Shown here: positions 26,917-34,613 of the stretch, piece by piece
Numbering within the stretch: the first letter of the stretch is position 1
Layout: each line of letters opens with the position of its first letter
Assembly (NCBI RefSeq): GCF_014640535.1
Contig: NZ_BMHD01000002.1
Span: 62,001 to 126,000 of the forward strand
Direction of reading: 5' to 3'
Source: Cnuibacter physcomitrellae
GTDB lineage: Bacteria > Actinomycetota > Actinomycetes > Actinomycetales > Microbacteriaceae
DNA: 64,000 nucleotides
Translations under genes and position numbers: made by a program
Notes under the pieces: generated by a model
Told to the model about the DNA's origin: nothing
Databases searched by the model: none
Seen by the model: only the letters and a program-made list of their open reading frames with translations

Positions 26917-28473
26917 TCAGAAGGTGAAGACCGTCGACTGGTAGGAGAAGCCGGGACTGGTGTCGTAGGTGATGTCGGTCGGATCCGCGACGGACCAGGC
27001 CTCCTTGAAGGTCACGGAGGCGCCGGGCGCGATCGGGTCGGTCGGCGGGAGGACCTCGAGGTCCTGGCTGGGGTCGGCGATCAGCGACGCGTCGGTCCCC
27101 TTGGAGGTGACGGTCGACAGCACGAACGGGGTGAGCTCGGTGCTGCTGCCGTTCGTGATGGTGATGGTCACGACGATGTTCGCGGCCTGGTCCGCTCCGA
27201 CGGTCGAAGCGGACGGGGTCAGCGGAGCCGGCGTCGAGACCGTCATCGTCACCCCGTCGTCGTACTCGACCTGCTGACCGAACTTGGCCGTGATCACGTC
27301 GTCGGACGGGATGGGGTCGGGCGTCGAGGTGAACGGGTCGTCCTCATCGGTCGGCAGCGGCGCCGGGGTGACGGTGTAGTTGTCGAAGTCGTCGAACGCG
27401 TCGTTGATCGGCGCCACGACGAGCACGTTGACGTAGATCACCTGCATCACGATCGCGGCGATGATCGCCACTCCGGAGACGATCGTCCCGATGAGGGCCA
27501 TCGTCCTGCGGACGTTCTTCACGATCAGGCCGACGATGCCCAGGATCAGTCCGATCACGCCGAAGAACACGCCTCCCCAGCCCGCGAACGGCACGAACGC
27601 CAGCAGGAACCCGAAGATGCCGACGATCATCGCAGCGAGCCCGAAGCCGTTGAACCTGCCCCCTGGCGGCACCGGCGGCGCACCGTAGGGTGCAGGCGGT
27701 TGCCCGCCGTACCCGCCGGCGTTCACCGGCTGCCCGTAGCTCGGCGGAGCGCCGGGCGGCGTCGACCCGTAACCCGGGCCACCGGGCGGCGTCGACCCGT
27801 AACCCGGGCCACCGGGCGGCGTCGAGCCGAAGCCACCCGACGGAGGCACCGGTGCGGTGGGCGGAACGGGTGCAGGAGGAGGAGTGGGCGCGGACCCCGG
27901 CACGGACGAACCGTAGCCGACCGCGGGCGGAGCGGGCGGGACCGAGCCCGGAGTGCTCGAGTACGGCGTGGTGGGCGGGGGCGTCGAGAAGGAGGGTGCG
28001 GTCGGCGCTGTCGGCGGCGCGGGGTCGGTGCCGGCCTCCTCCGCGGTGATCCGCTCGGTCACCGCCTCGTCACGCGCGACCGGGTCGCTGTCGGCGACGA
28101 CATCCTCGACCACGATCGCGTCCTCGGGGGCGTCCTCGGGGGCGTCCTCACGGCCAGCCGGCTCGGAGACGGGCGGCTCGGACACCGGCACGTCGGCGGG
28201 CGTCGGATCCTCAGCGGCACTCGGCTCGGCCTTACCGCTGGCCTCCGGCCCCGTTTCCGGCTCGGACGGCTCGGCTGGCTCGGACGGCTCGGACGGCTCG
28301 ACTGGCCCGGACGGCGCCGGGGCACCCGGATACGGCGGCAGTTCGGGCGCCGGAGCCGCGGGCGCCGACCCGATGCCGTCGGGCATCGGCGGGACCGGCG
28401 GCACCGCGTCTCCCGAGGGGGTGCTACCCTCCTCCGATCGGCGGGGTGGCGTGGGTTCCTGTGGATTCGTCAC
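26917..28473 (-). CDS. Proline-rich DUF4190/DUF4352-like membrane protein
   Basis: 518 aa. The N-terminal 270 residues are cytoplasmic, acidic and Pro-rich, with EPSEPSEPAEPSEPE and tandem GGPGYGSTPP units. Three or so hydrophobic stretches follow (RFNGFGLAAMIVGIFGFLL onward), resembling DUF4190. The exported C-terminal domain of about 120 residues looks like a DUF4352 beta-sandwich. Probably a cell-envelope sensor or adhesin-like protein; function unknown. I chose the GTG at 28473 (VTNPQEP), which lies six bases after CAGACT, consistent with leaderless initiation. Confidence 0.75.
   Translation of the reverse strand: MTNPQEPTPPRRSEEGSTPSGDAVPPVPPMPDGIGSAPAAPAPELPPYPGAPAPSGPVEPSEPSEPAEPSEPETGPEASGKAEPSAAEDPTPADVPVSEPPVSEPAGREDAPEDAPEDAIVVEDVVADSDPVARDEAVTERITAEEAGTDPAPPTAPTAPSFSTPPPTTPYSSTPGSVPPAPPAVGYGSSVPGSAPTPPPAPVPPTAPVPPSGGFGSTPPGGPGYGSTPPGGPGYGSTPPGAPPSYGQPVNAGGYGGQPPAPYGAPPVPPGGRFNGFGLAAMIVGIFGFLLAFVPFAGWGGVFFGVIGLILGIVGLIVKNVRRTMALIGTIVSGVAIIAAIVMQVIYVNVLVVAPINDAFDDFDNYTVTPAPLPTDEDDPFTSTPDPIPSDDVITAKFGQQVEYDDGVTMTVSTPAPLTPSASTVGADQAANIVVTITITNGSSTELTPFVLSTVTSKGTDASLIADPSQDLEVLPPTDPIAPGASVTFKEAWSVADPTDITYDTSPGFSYQSTVFTF
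27751..27830 (-). repeat. 30-bp tandem coding repeat
   Basis: A 30-bp unit (27751-27780, 27781-27810) is repeated almost exactly, with a third partial copy to about 27830. It encodes the GGPGYGSTPP repeats of the Pro-rich membrane protein. Likely variable in copy number between strains. Confidence 0.75.
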
Positions 28474-28479
28474 TCTCCG

Positions 28480-28485
28480 AGTCTG
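28480..28485 (-). promoter_or_regulatory. -10-like CAGACT six bases before the Pro-rich protein GTG
   Basis: Complement of AGTCTG. Spacing of six bases to the GTG at 28473. The first base departs from TANNNT. Confidence 0.3.
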
Positions 28486-28557
28486 GCACTCGCGTCGAGC
28501 CGATGCCACCCTTCCGGGGGCGAGTCCATCCCCCAGGGCGAACCCGCCCGGACCCCG

Positions 28558-28563
28558 TAGGGT
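28558..28563 (+). promoter_or_regulatory. -10 box TAGGGT before small membrane protein
   Basis: Seven bases separate it from the GTG at 28571, which favours that codon over the GTG at 28562 inside the box. Confidence 0.35.
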
Positions 28564-28570
28564 GAGGCAC

Positions 28571-29014
28571 GTGCACCGGGAACGTCACCAGGAGCGTCAG
28601 CACCGAATCCCGCGAGAGGCCCTCGCGCGGACGCGGCGACGGCAGACCCGCGCCCGCGCGCATCCGCTCTTCATCGCCGCCACGGTGAGCTACGCCGCGA
28701 ACTGCGCCCTGGGCACCGCCGTCGCCACGGGCCGAGTGCACACGGGCCGCGCGCACTGGGTGCACCACGCGCTGTACATCTGCACGAGCACGCTCGCGGC
28801 GGCCGCGGCGAGCTCGCTGGTCTGGAGTCGCAGCCGGGCCGGCTGGGCACTGCTCCCGGCCGCGATCCCGCTCGTCGCGATCCCGACGGTGAGCGCTCGC
28901 ACCCGCGGACACGTGCGCATCGCGCTGAGCGCGGCGCCCTTCTTCCTCGGCGCGCTCCTCGCGTCCCTCCGGGAGAGGGAGAACGGGAACATCGAGAACA
29001 AGAGGAAGAGGTAG
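28571..29014 (+). CDS. Hypothetical integral membrane protein
   Basis: 147 aa from a GTG that follows TAGGGT by seven bases. A very basic N-terminus (about 35 residues rich in Arg, His, Gln) precedes four hydrophobic segments, including FIAATVSYAANCALGTAVA and ALLPAAIPLVAIPTV. It ends in a charged tail and lies 6 nt before the nitroreductase gene. Family not recognised. Confidence 0.68.
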   Translation: MHRERHQERQHRIPREALARTRRRQTRARAHPLFIAATVSYAANCALGTAVATGRVHTGRAHWVHHALYICTSTLAAAAASSLVWSRSRAGWALLPAAIPLVAIPTVSARTRGHVRIALSAAPFFLGALLASLRERENGNIENKRKR

Positions 29015-29020
29015 CACCGC

Positions 29021-29824
29021 ATGGATTTCCTCGACGTCGTCAGGCGCCGCAAGACCACCAACGGCCCGTTCCTGCCGGACCCCGTCCGCCCGGAGCATCA
29101 GCGCCTCCTGATGGAGGTCGCCGGCCGAGCGCCGTCCCAGCTCAACAGCCAGCCCTGGCGGTTCGTGATCGTGGAGAACCGCGACACCATCGAGCGGGTC
29201 GCCGAGATCAGCGGATCGAGCATGACGGAGGCGATGTCGAACGGCACCTTCTTCGAGCGCTACAAGCCGTACTTCCGGTTCAGCGCCGAGGAGATGCGCG
29301 AGAAGCGGAGCGGGATGCTCTTCGACCGCCTCCCCGCCGCGCTGAAGCCCTTCACGAAGCAGGTGTTCACACCCCGCGGCCAGAAGATGATGAACACCTT
29401 CCGCGTGCCGCAGACCCTCGGCGAGGAGAACCGGAAGCTGGTCGCCGGGTCCCCGCTGCTCCTGGGTGTGATGCTCGACCGCAGCGAGTACCGACCGGGC
29501 GAGCTGTCGTCGTTCTACTCGGTGTTCAGCATGGGCGCGGCGATGGAGAACGTCTGGCTGACGACGGTCGAGCTCGGGATGGGGATCCAGTTCGTGTCGT
29601 TCCCCATGGAGGTGCCGGGCAAGTGGGCGCTGCTCGAGGAGCTGCTGCGGGTGCCGCCCGAGCTCGAGCTCATGGCCGTCTACCGGCTCGGATACGTGCC
29701 CGTCGAGCAGCGGCGACCCGCCATCGACTGGTCCAGTCACGAGCGCAAGCTCGCCTCCCAGTATGTTTTCCGTGAGACCTGCGAGACCCCTCAGCAGGGA
29801 TGGGACGATCCGGAGGACCGATGA
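29021..29824 (+). CDS. Nitroreductase family protein
   Basis: 267 aa FMN-dependent oxidoreductase. It opens with [20 protein letters not shown] and the [18 protein letters not shown] motif, where S/N residues bind FMN in this family. A longer insertion around residues 70-130 distinguishes it from short NfsA/NfsB forms. Substrate unknown. AAGAGG lies upstream of the ATG. It overlaps the next gene by 4 nt (ATGA). Confidence 0.88.
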   Translation: MDFLDVVRRRKTTNGPFLPDPVRPEHQRLLMEVAGRAPSQLNSQPWRFVIVENRDTIERVAEISGSSMTEAMSNGTFFERYKPYFRFSAEEMREKRSGMLFDRLPAALKPFTKQVFTPRGQKMMNTFRVPQTLGEENRKLVAGSPLLLGVMLDRSEYRPGELSSFYSVFSMGAAMENVWLTTVELGMGIQFVSFPMEVPGKWALLEELLRVPPELELMAVYRLGYVPVEQRRPAIDWSSHERKLASQYVFRETCETPQQGWDDPEDR

Positions 29825-30312
29825 CCGATCACCTGCGCAGCGACGACTTCGACGACACCGAGTTCTCGGGAGAGCCTGCGATCATCGCCGCTCCGTGGTC
29901 GACGAAGGCCGCGTTCTGGCTGTGGCTGACCGAGGCGCTCATCGCGGTGATCAACGGCGTGCTCGTGCTGGTCTTCGGGCCGACGCTCGCCGCCGGTCTC
30001 GACCCCGACCTGGCAGCGACCACGGCCGGCGTCGCGATCGGGTTCGGCATCCTCCTCATCGTGGCGGCCCTCTTCCGCGCGCTGTGCGCGGTGTACGTGC
30101 TGCGCGGGCGGACGTGGGCCAAGTACACCCTGACCATCCTGGGCGTCATCGGCGTGGGCTCGGCCCTGACCCAGGTGACCACGGCCCCCGGGACCACGAT
30201 CGCCTCGGTGCTCGTCACCATCGCCGCGATCGTCTTCCTCTACCTGCCCGACTCCAACGCCTACTTCCGCAGGATCTCGGAGGAGCGGCTGGCCGGGAAG
30301 GCCCGAGGATAG
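29821..30312 (+). CDS. Hypothetical four-helix membrane protein
   Basis: 163 aa, starting at the ATG that overlaps the nitroreductase stop. Four hydrophobic segments: near residues 25-45 ([15 protein letters not shown]), 55-75, 95-110 and 120-135. Acidic N-terminus ([12 protein letters not shown]). Translational coupling suggests co-expression with the nitroreductase. No named family recognised. Confidence 0.72.
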   Translation: MTDHLRSDDFDDTEFSGEPAIIAAPWSTKAAFWLWLTEALIAVINGVLVLVFGPTLAAGLDPDLAATTAGVAIGFGILLIVAALFRALCAVYVLRGRTWAKYTLTILGVIGVGSALTQVTTAPGTTIASVLVTIAAIVFLYLPDSNAYFRRISEERLAGKARG

Positions 30313-30405
30313 CCTCCCCTCAGAACGGTTTAGCCGAGCCTTCGCTTGCTTGCGAGGAATTCTCCGCTGAGTAGCGTGGTTCCTACGCGAAGGAAGGACC
30401 GAACA

Positions 30406-30891
30406 ATGAGCGAAGTCATCGTCACCCCGAAGAGCACCACCAACCCCGACGTCGCCGCGGCGGCCGCCCAGTTCCTGAGCCCCGTCGTGATCGAGCTCCA
30501 GGCTCTCGCCGTCAACGGCAAGCAGGCGCACTGGCACGTGCGCGGCGCGAACTTCATCGGCGTGCACGAGCTGCTCGACGACGTGGTCGACCACGCGCAG
30601 GCCTACGCCGACCTCGCCGCGGAGCGCGTCGTCGCCCTCGGCCTCCCGGTCGACGCCCGCATCCAGACCGTGGCCGAGAAGACCACCGCGAAGCCCCTCA
30701 GCGCCGGCTTCCACAAGTCGGACGTGGTCATCGCCCAGGTCATCGACCAGATCGACACCGCGCTCGCGGCCGTGAACAACGCGGTCAAGGAGCTCGACGA
30801 GATCGACCAGACCAGCCAGGACGTCGCGATCGAGATCGCCCGCGGCCTCGACAAGGACCGCTGGTTCCTCTTCGCGCACATCTCGGAGTGA
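30406..30891 (+). CDS. dps: Dps/ferritin-like DNA-protecting protein
   Basis: 161 aa ferritin-like protein. The intersubunit ferroxidase residues are visible: NGKQAHWHVRGANF (His), LLDDVVDHAQAYADLAAERVVALG (Asp/Glu). It stores iron, consumes peroxide and can coat DNA under starvation or oxidative stress. AAGGAAGG precedes the ATG at 30406. A promoter can be read as TTGCGA, 16 nt, TAGCGT. The N-terminal tail is short with one Lys, so DNA binding may be weak. Confidence 0.92.
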   Translation: MSEVIVTPKSTTNPDVAAAAAQFLSPVVIELQALAVNGKQAHWHVRGANFIGVHELLDDVVDHAQAYADLAAERVVALGLPVDARIQTVAEKTTAKPLSAGFHKSDVVIAQVIDQIDTALAAVNNAVKELDEIDQTSQDVAIEIARGLDKDRWFLFAHISE

Positions 30892-30905
30892 TCTGACGCT
30901 CCCTC

Positions 30906-30942
30906 CGAAGGGCGTGCATCCACGATGGGTGCACGCCCTTCG
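30906..30942. terminator. Bidirectional hairpin after dps
   Basis: CGAAGGGCGTGCA / TGCACGCCCTTCG (13 bp, extended by three pairs with one wobble) and a short loop. It serves dps and the convergent amidohydrolase gene. No T-tract. Confidence 0.7.
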
Positions 30943-30977
30943 TCGTCCTGCCGGCGCCGTCCCAGGGCGGATGCGGT

Positions 30978-32450
30978 CTATCCGCGGTGGGTGATACGGC
31001 CCGCCAGCATGGTGAGGGCCACCGACATCGCCCGCAGGCGGTCGCCCGTCGCATCGGTCGCGGCGGCCCGGGGATCGTCGGCGACCACGACGAGGTCGGC
31101 GGGGTCGCCCGCCTGCGGCCGCACGCGCCCCACCCGGGCCGAGGCCGCGAGCGCCGCGTCGACGTCGATCGCCTGCTCCGGGTGCCACGGGGTGCGCCCG
31201 TCGCGAGCACGGGTCACGGCCGCCGCGATCGCGATCCACGGGTCGAGGGGAGCCACGGGCGCGTCGGACCCCAGCGCGAGCCGAGCGCCCGAGCGCACGA
31301 GGGAGGCGAGCGGGAAGGACCGCTCGGTCCGCCCGGACCAGTACCGGTCGGCCACGTCGCGATCGTCCATGGCGTGCTCGGGCTGGACGCTGGCGGTGAC
31401 GCCGAGCGCCGCGAACCGCGGCACGTCGGAGGCGGTGAGCAGCTGCGCGTGCTCCACCGAGCCCGCGCACCCGGACGTCTCGAAGGCGTCGAGCGCGATC
31501 GTGCCGGCACGGTCGCCGATGGCGTGCACCGCGGCCCTCAGGCCGCCCGCGCGAGCCCGGGTGAGGAGGTCGACGAGCTCGTCCGGCGGCACCGTCTGCA
31601 TCCCGCGCGCTCCCGCACCGTGCAGCCCGGGGTAGGGGTCGACGCAGTGGGCGGTCCGGGTGTTGAGCGAGCCGTCCGTGATCACCTTGAAGGGGCCGAC
31701 CGTCACGAGGCCGTCCTCGTCGAGGGCGTCCCCCGTCCGCAGACCCTCCGCGATCGCGCGATCGAGGTGCTGGGGGTAGATGCCGACCTCGACGCGGTGA
31801 GCCGGCGGCGCCTCGGCCGCCCGCCTGCGCCAGTGTCCAGGACCCCAGGTCATCTCGAGATCGACGACCCCGACGACGCCCCTCGCGGCGGCGCGGCGTC
31901 CGGCCTGCGCGACCCAGCGGTCGAGCGTGACGTCGTCGAGGTCGTCGAGGGTGCGATGCACGGCGAAGGCGGCCTCCTCGCGTAGGAGGCCGTCGCCCTC
32001 GACGCCGAATCGGCGGAGGGCCGCGGTGCTGAGCCAGACGGCGTGGAGGTCGGCGCTCACGACCACGACGGGGACGTCACCGGCCACCGCGTCGAGGATG
32101 GCGGCGACGGGCGCGTCGGTCCACAGGGCGTCGCGGAAGCCGACCGCGACGAACGGTCCCTCGTCGTCGACCGGGCGCGAGCGCAGTCCCTCTCCGATCG
32201 CGGTCGCCGCGGCGAACGGGGACTCGGCAGCGCTCACGTCGAGCCGACGGGAGTAGGCGGCCCACTGCCCCAGGTGCACGTGGTTGTCCCAGAGGCCCGG
32301 GAGGAGGACGCCGTCCACCTCGAGCACCTCGTCGCCGTGTCCGTCGCCCGCGGCGACGATCCTCGTGATGACCCCCTCGGAGACCTCGACGTCGACCGGC
32401 GCCTCGGCACCGAGCAACCGTGCGCCACGCAGCAGCGTCGTGTCGGTCAC
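30978..32450 (-). CDS. Amidohydrolase family protein (YtcJ-like)
   Basis: 490 aa metal-dependent hydrolase. The beta-sandwich N-terminus leads into LLPGLWDNHVHLGQW, where the HxH metal site sits, and the C-terminal part shows AVHAIGDRAGTIALDAFE and LALGSDAPVAPLDPW with the last metal Asp. This is the Amidohydro_3/YtcJ pattern. Substrate unknown, possibly an N-acyl amino acid or cyclic amide. It overlaps the upstream paiB-like gene by 4 nt and ends a five-gene operon. Confidence 0.88.
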   Translation of the reverse strand: MTDTTLLRGARLLGAEAPVDVEVSEGVITRIVAAGDGHGDEVLEVDGVLLPGLWDNHVHLGQWAAYSRRLDVSAAESPFAAATAIGEGLRSRPVDDEGPFVAVGFRDALWTDAPVAAILDAVAGDVPVVVVSADLHAVWLSTAALRRFGVEGDGLLREEAAFAVHRTLDDLDDVTLDRWVAQAGRRAAARGVVGVVDLEMTWGPGHWRRRAAEAPPAHRVEVGIYPQHLDRAIAEGLRTGDALDEDGLVTVGPFKVITDGSLNTRTAHCVDPYPGLHGAGARGMQTVPPDELVDLLTRARAGGLRAAVHAIGDRAGTIALDAFETSGCAGSVEHAQLLTASDVPRFAALGVTASVQPEHAMDDRDVADRYWSGRTERSFPLASLVRSGARLALGSDAPVAPLDPWIAIAAAVTRARDGRTPWHPEQAIDVDAALAASARVGRVRPQAGDPADLVVVADDPRAAATDATGDRLRAMSVALTMLAGRITHRG

Positions 32451-33106
32451 GCGGGATCCCCTCCGCGGAGGCGCTCATGCGCGCGGCGCATCTCGGCCGC
32501 GAGCGCCGGCTGCGCGTAGGGCCCGTCGCCCTCCAGCTCGGCGAGCACGGTCCGGACGACCTCGTCGGGCTTGTTCTGGCTCAGCTTCGCCTTCGCCACG
32601 ACCCGGGTCACCCGCAGACGGAAGCCGACGGTGCCGGCGCTGATGCGGTCGGCGTACTCCGAGTCGGCCAGGGTGCCGCGCATCAGTCGCGGCGACGCCT
32701 GCTCCCGCTCGAAGTGCTCGACGAGTCGCTCGAGCACCTCGAGGTTCTCGGCGGCCGAGAGGATCTCCGGCGTGCCGTAGAGGTGCGCGGTGACGTGGTT
32801 CCAGGTGGGCACCGAGGGGGTGTCGCCGTACCAGCCCGAGGAGATGTAGCCGTGCGGACCCTGCACGATCACGACGATCTCGTGCTCCCCCAGCTCATGG
32901 AGGCGCTCGTCGGGGCGTCCCACGTGCGTGACGAGCACCAGATCGTCGCCCGATCCGGCCCCCGGGGTCTCCTCGAGGAGGAACGGGTAGTGCGAGACGA
33001 CCAGACCGTCGTCGGTGTGGCTGACCATGGTCGCCCACGGATGCTCGCGCACGAGTCGGGCGATCTCGCTGCGGTCGGTGAGCGCGAAGCTCGGGTTCTC
33101 CCTCAC
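32447..33106 (-). CDS. FMN-binding PaiB-like protein
   Basis: 219 aa, PaiB family (FMN-binding split barrel, described as negative regulators of sporulation and degradative enzymes in Bacillus). It starts RENPSFALTDRSEIARLVREHP, with PHGYISSGWYG and VPTWNHVTAHLYG typical for the family. It may be an FMN-dependent enzyme rather than a repressor here. A GTG start lies 4 nt after the glycosylase stop. Confidence 0.88.
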   Translation of the reverse strand: MRENPSFALTDRSEIARLVREHPWATMVSHTDDGLVVSHYPFLLEETPGAGSGDDLVLVTHVGRPDERLHELGEHEIVVIVQGPHGYISSGWYGDTPSVPTWNHVTAHLYGTPEILSAAENLEVLERLVEHFEREQASPRLMRGTLADSEYADRISAGTVGFRLRVTRVVAKAKLSQNKPDEVVRTVLAELEGDGPYAQPALAAEMRRAHERLRGGDPA

Positions 33107-33110
33107 GCGA

Positions 33111-34112
33111 TCACACCTGGTCCGTGGGGCACCAGTAGAGCTTGCGGGCGCCCATCTCCTCGAGCACGATGTTCGTGCCGCAGATCCGGCACGGCAGTCC
33201 CTCTCTCTTGTAGACCCAGTGGCGGTCGGCGCGGTTCGCCATCGCCTGGGCGAGCGCCTCGCCCGTCAGATCGTCGATGGTGAGCATCTGCCCCGTGCGC
33301 ACGCCGATGTCGAGCAGGTGGACCCAGTCGCGCCAGAGCTCCCGCAGAACGTCCGCGGGCACCGCCCGACCGGGCGTGTGCGGGTCGAGACGAGCCCGGA
33401 ACAGCAGCTCCGCGCGGTAGACGTTGCCGATGCCGCTGACGACCGACTGGTCCATGAGGAGCAGGCCGATCGGTGTGGGCTTCCGCGAAGCCGTCTCGAC
33501 GAAGCGCCGCTCGCCCTCGTCGAGGTCGTCGACCAGCGGATCGGGCCCGAGCTTGGCGAGCACGGCCTCGACCTGCGGCGGATCGAGCACCTCGCACGCG
33601 GTGGGCCCACGGAGGTCGGCCACCGCGGTGTCGGTGAGGAGCCGCACGCGCACCTGTCCCACCGGCTCGGGCGGCCAGGTCTCGTACTCCGCCCCGGCCG
33701 ACTCGCTCTCGGCCATCCGGAAGCGCGACCGGCGCGGCGCTCCGATGCTCGACACCGAGTCCTCCCCCGCCACGTCGTCGAGGTCGGTCCCCTCGTCGTC
33801 GGTCGGGTCGGTTCCGCGCTGGTTCGTCTGACCCATCCGGCCCGACGCGGAGCGAATCGTCGCATCCGTGGAGATGTCGCCGGCGAAGTCCCACGCCCCG
33901 TACATGCCCAGGTGCACGCGCAGCCAGCGGTCGTCGTCGAAGCGGAGGAACATCTGCTTGCCCACGGCCTTCGCCTCGACCATCGTGTGACCGTCGAGGA
34001 GCGCGGCGCCCGCGGCGAACCGGCCCTGGGGCGACGACGCGGTCACACGGTGACCGACGAAGTTCTTGGCGAACTGACGAGCGATGCGATGGACGGAATG
34101 ACCCTCGGGCAT
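33111..34112 (-). CDS. Fpg/Nei family DNA glycosylase (Rv2464c/Nei1-like)
   Basis: 333 aa base-excision repair enzyme. It starts MPEGHSVHRIARQF; after the Met is removed, the Pro and Glu2 are the catalytic residues. The H2TH helix is in DQSVVSGIGNVYRAEL near residue 225. The C-terminal zinc finger reads CRICGTNI...YWCPTDQ: three cysteines are present and the usual fourth is Asp. A Ser/Asp-rich insertion of about 45 residues (near 85-130) makes it longer than family norm. It lies 3 nt after rpiB, the pairing seen in mycobacteria. Confidence 0.9.
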   Translation of the reverse strand: MPEGHSVHRIARQFAKNFVGHRVTASSPQGRFAAGAALLDGHTMVEAKAVGKQMFLRFDDDRWLRVHLGMYGAWDFAGDISTDATIRSASGRMGQTNQRGTDPTDDEGTDLDDVAGEDSVSSIGAPRRSRFRMAESESAGAEYETWPPEPVGQVRVRLLTDTAVADLRGPTACEVLDPPQVEAVLAKLGPDPLVDDLDEGERRFVETASRKPTPIGLLLMDQSVVSGIGNVYRAELLFRARLDPHTPGRAVPADVLRELWRDWVHLLDIGVRTGQMLTIDDLTGEALAQAMANRADRHWVYKREGLPCRICGTNIVLEEMGARKLYWCPTDQV

Positions 34113-34115
34113 GCG

Positions 34116-34604
34116 CTACTTCTCGATGACCTTCCCGGCGATCTCGCCGGTGGCCTCGTACTCGGCCAGCTGCGCGATGCGGCGCACATGGCGCTCCTCG
34201 AAGCTGAAGGGCTCGGCGAGGAACAGGTCGACGAAGTGGAGCGCCTCCTCCACGGTGTGCTGACGAGCGCCGATCGAGATCACGTTCGCATCGTTGTGCT
34301 GACGGGCGAGCAGCGCCGTGGCCTCGCTCCAGACCAGCGCCGCGCGGGCACCCTGCACCTTGTTGGCGGCGATCTGCTCCCCGTTGCCCGATCCGCCGAA
34401 CACGACGCCGAGCGCCGCGACGCCGGCACGCTGGTCGTTCACGGTGGCCTGCGCGGCGTTGATGCAGAACGACGGGTAGTCGTCGATGGGGTCGTACTCG
34501 GTGGGACCGTGGTCGACGACCTCGTGACCGGCGGCGGTGAGGTGGTCGTTGATGGTCCTGCTGAACTCGAGGCCGGCGTGGTCGGTGCCGAGGTGGATGC
34601 GCAT
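34116..34604 (-). CDS. rpiB: Ribose-5-phosphate isomerase B
   Basis: 162 aa, RpiB/LacAB family. It interconverts ribose-5-phosphate and ribulose-5-phosphate in the pentose phosphate pathway. MRIHLGTDHAGLEF holds the substrate-binding Asp/His and FGGSGNGEQIAANKV the phosphate loop. The catalytic Cys of some RpiBs is replaced by Ser in GGSGNG, as in mycobacterial enzymes that use a Glu base. Starts 9 nt after the CoA-ligase gene. Confidence 0.95.
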   Translation of the reverse strand: MRIHLGTDHAGLEFSRTINDHLTAAGHEVVDHGPTEYDPIDDYPSFCINAAQATVNDQRAGVAALGVVFGGSGNGEQIAANKVQGARAALVWSEATALLARQHNDANVISIGARQHTVEEALHFVDLFLAEPFSFEERHVRRIAQLAEYEATGEIAGKVIEK

Positions 34605-34613
34605 GGCACCAGC

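Noticed and set aside
27751-27830. CRISPR-like direct repeats
   Set aside because: The 30-bp units are directly adjacent without spacers and are in frame within a coding region.
30320-30360. DtxR/IdeR box upstream of dps
   Set aside because: GGTTTAGCCGAGCCTT matches the TTAGGTTAGGCTAACCTAA consensus at too few positions.
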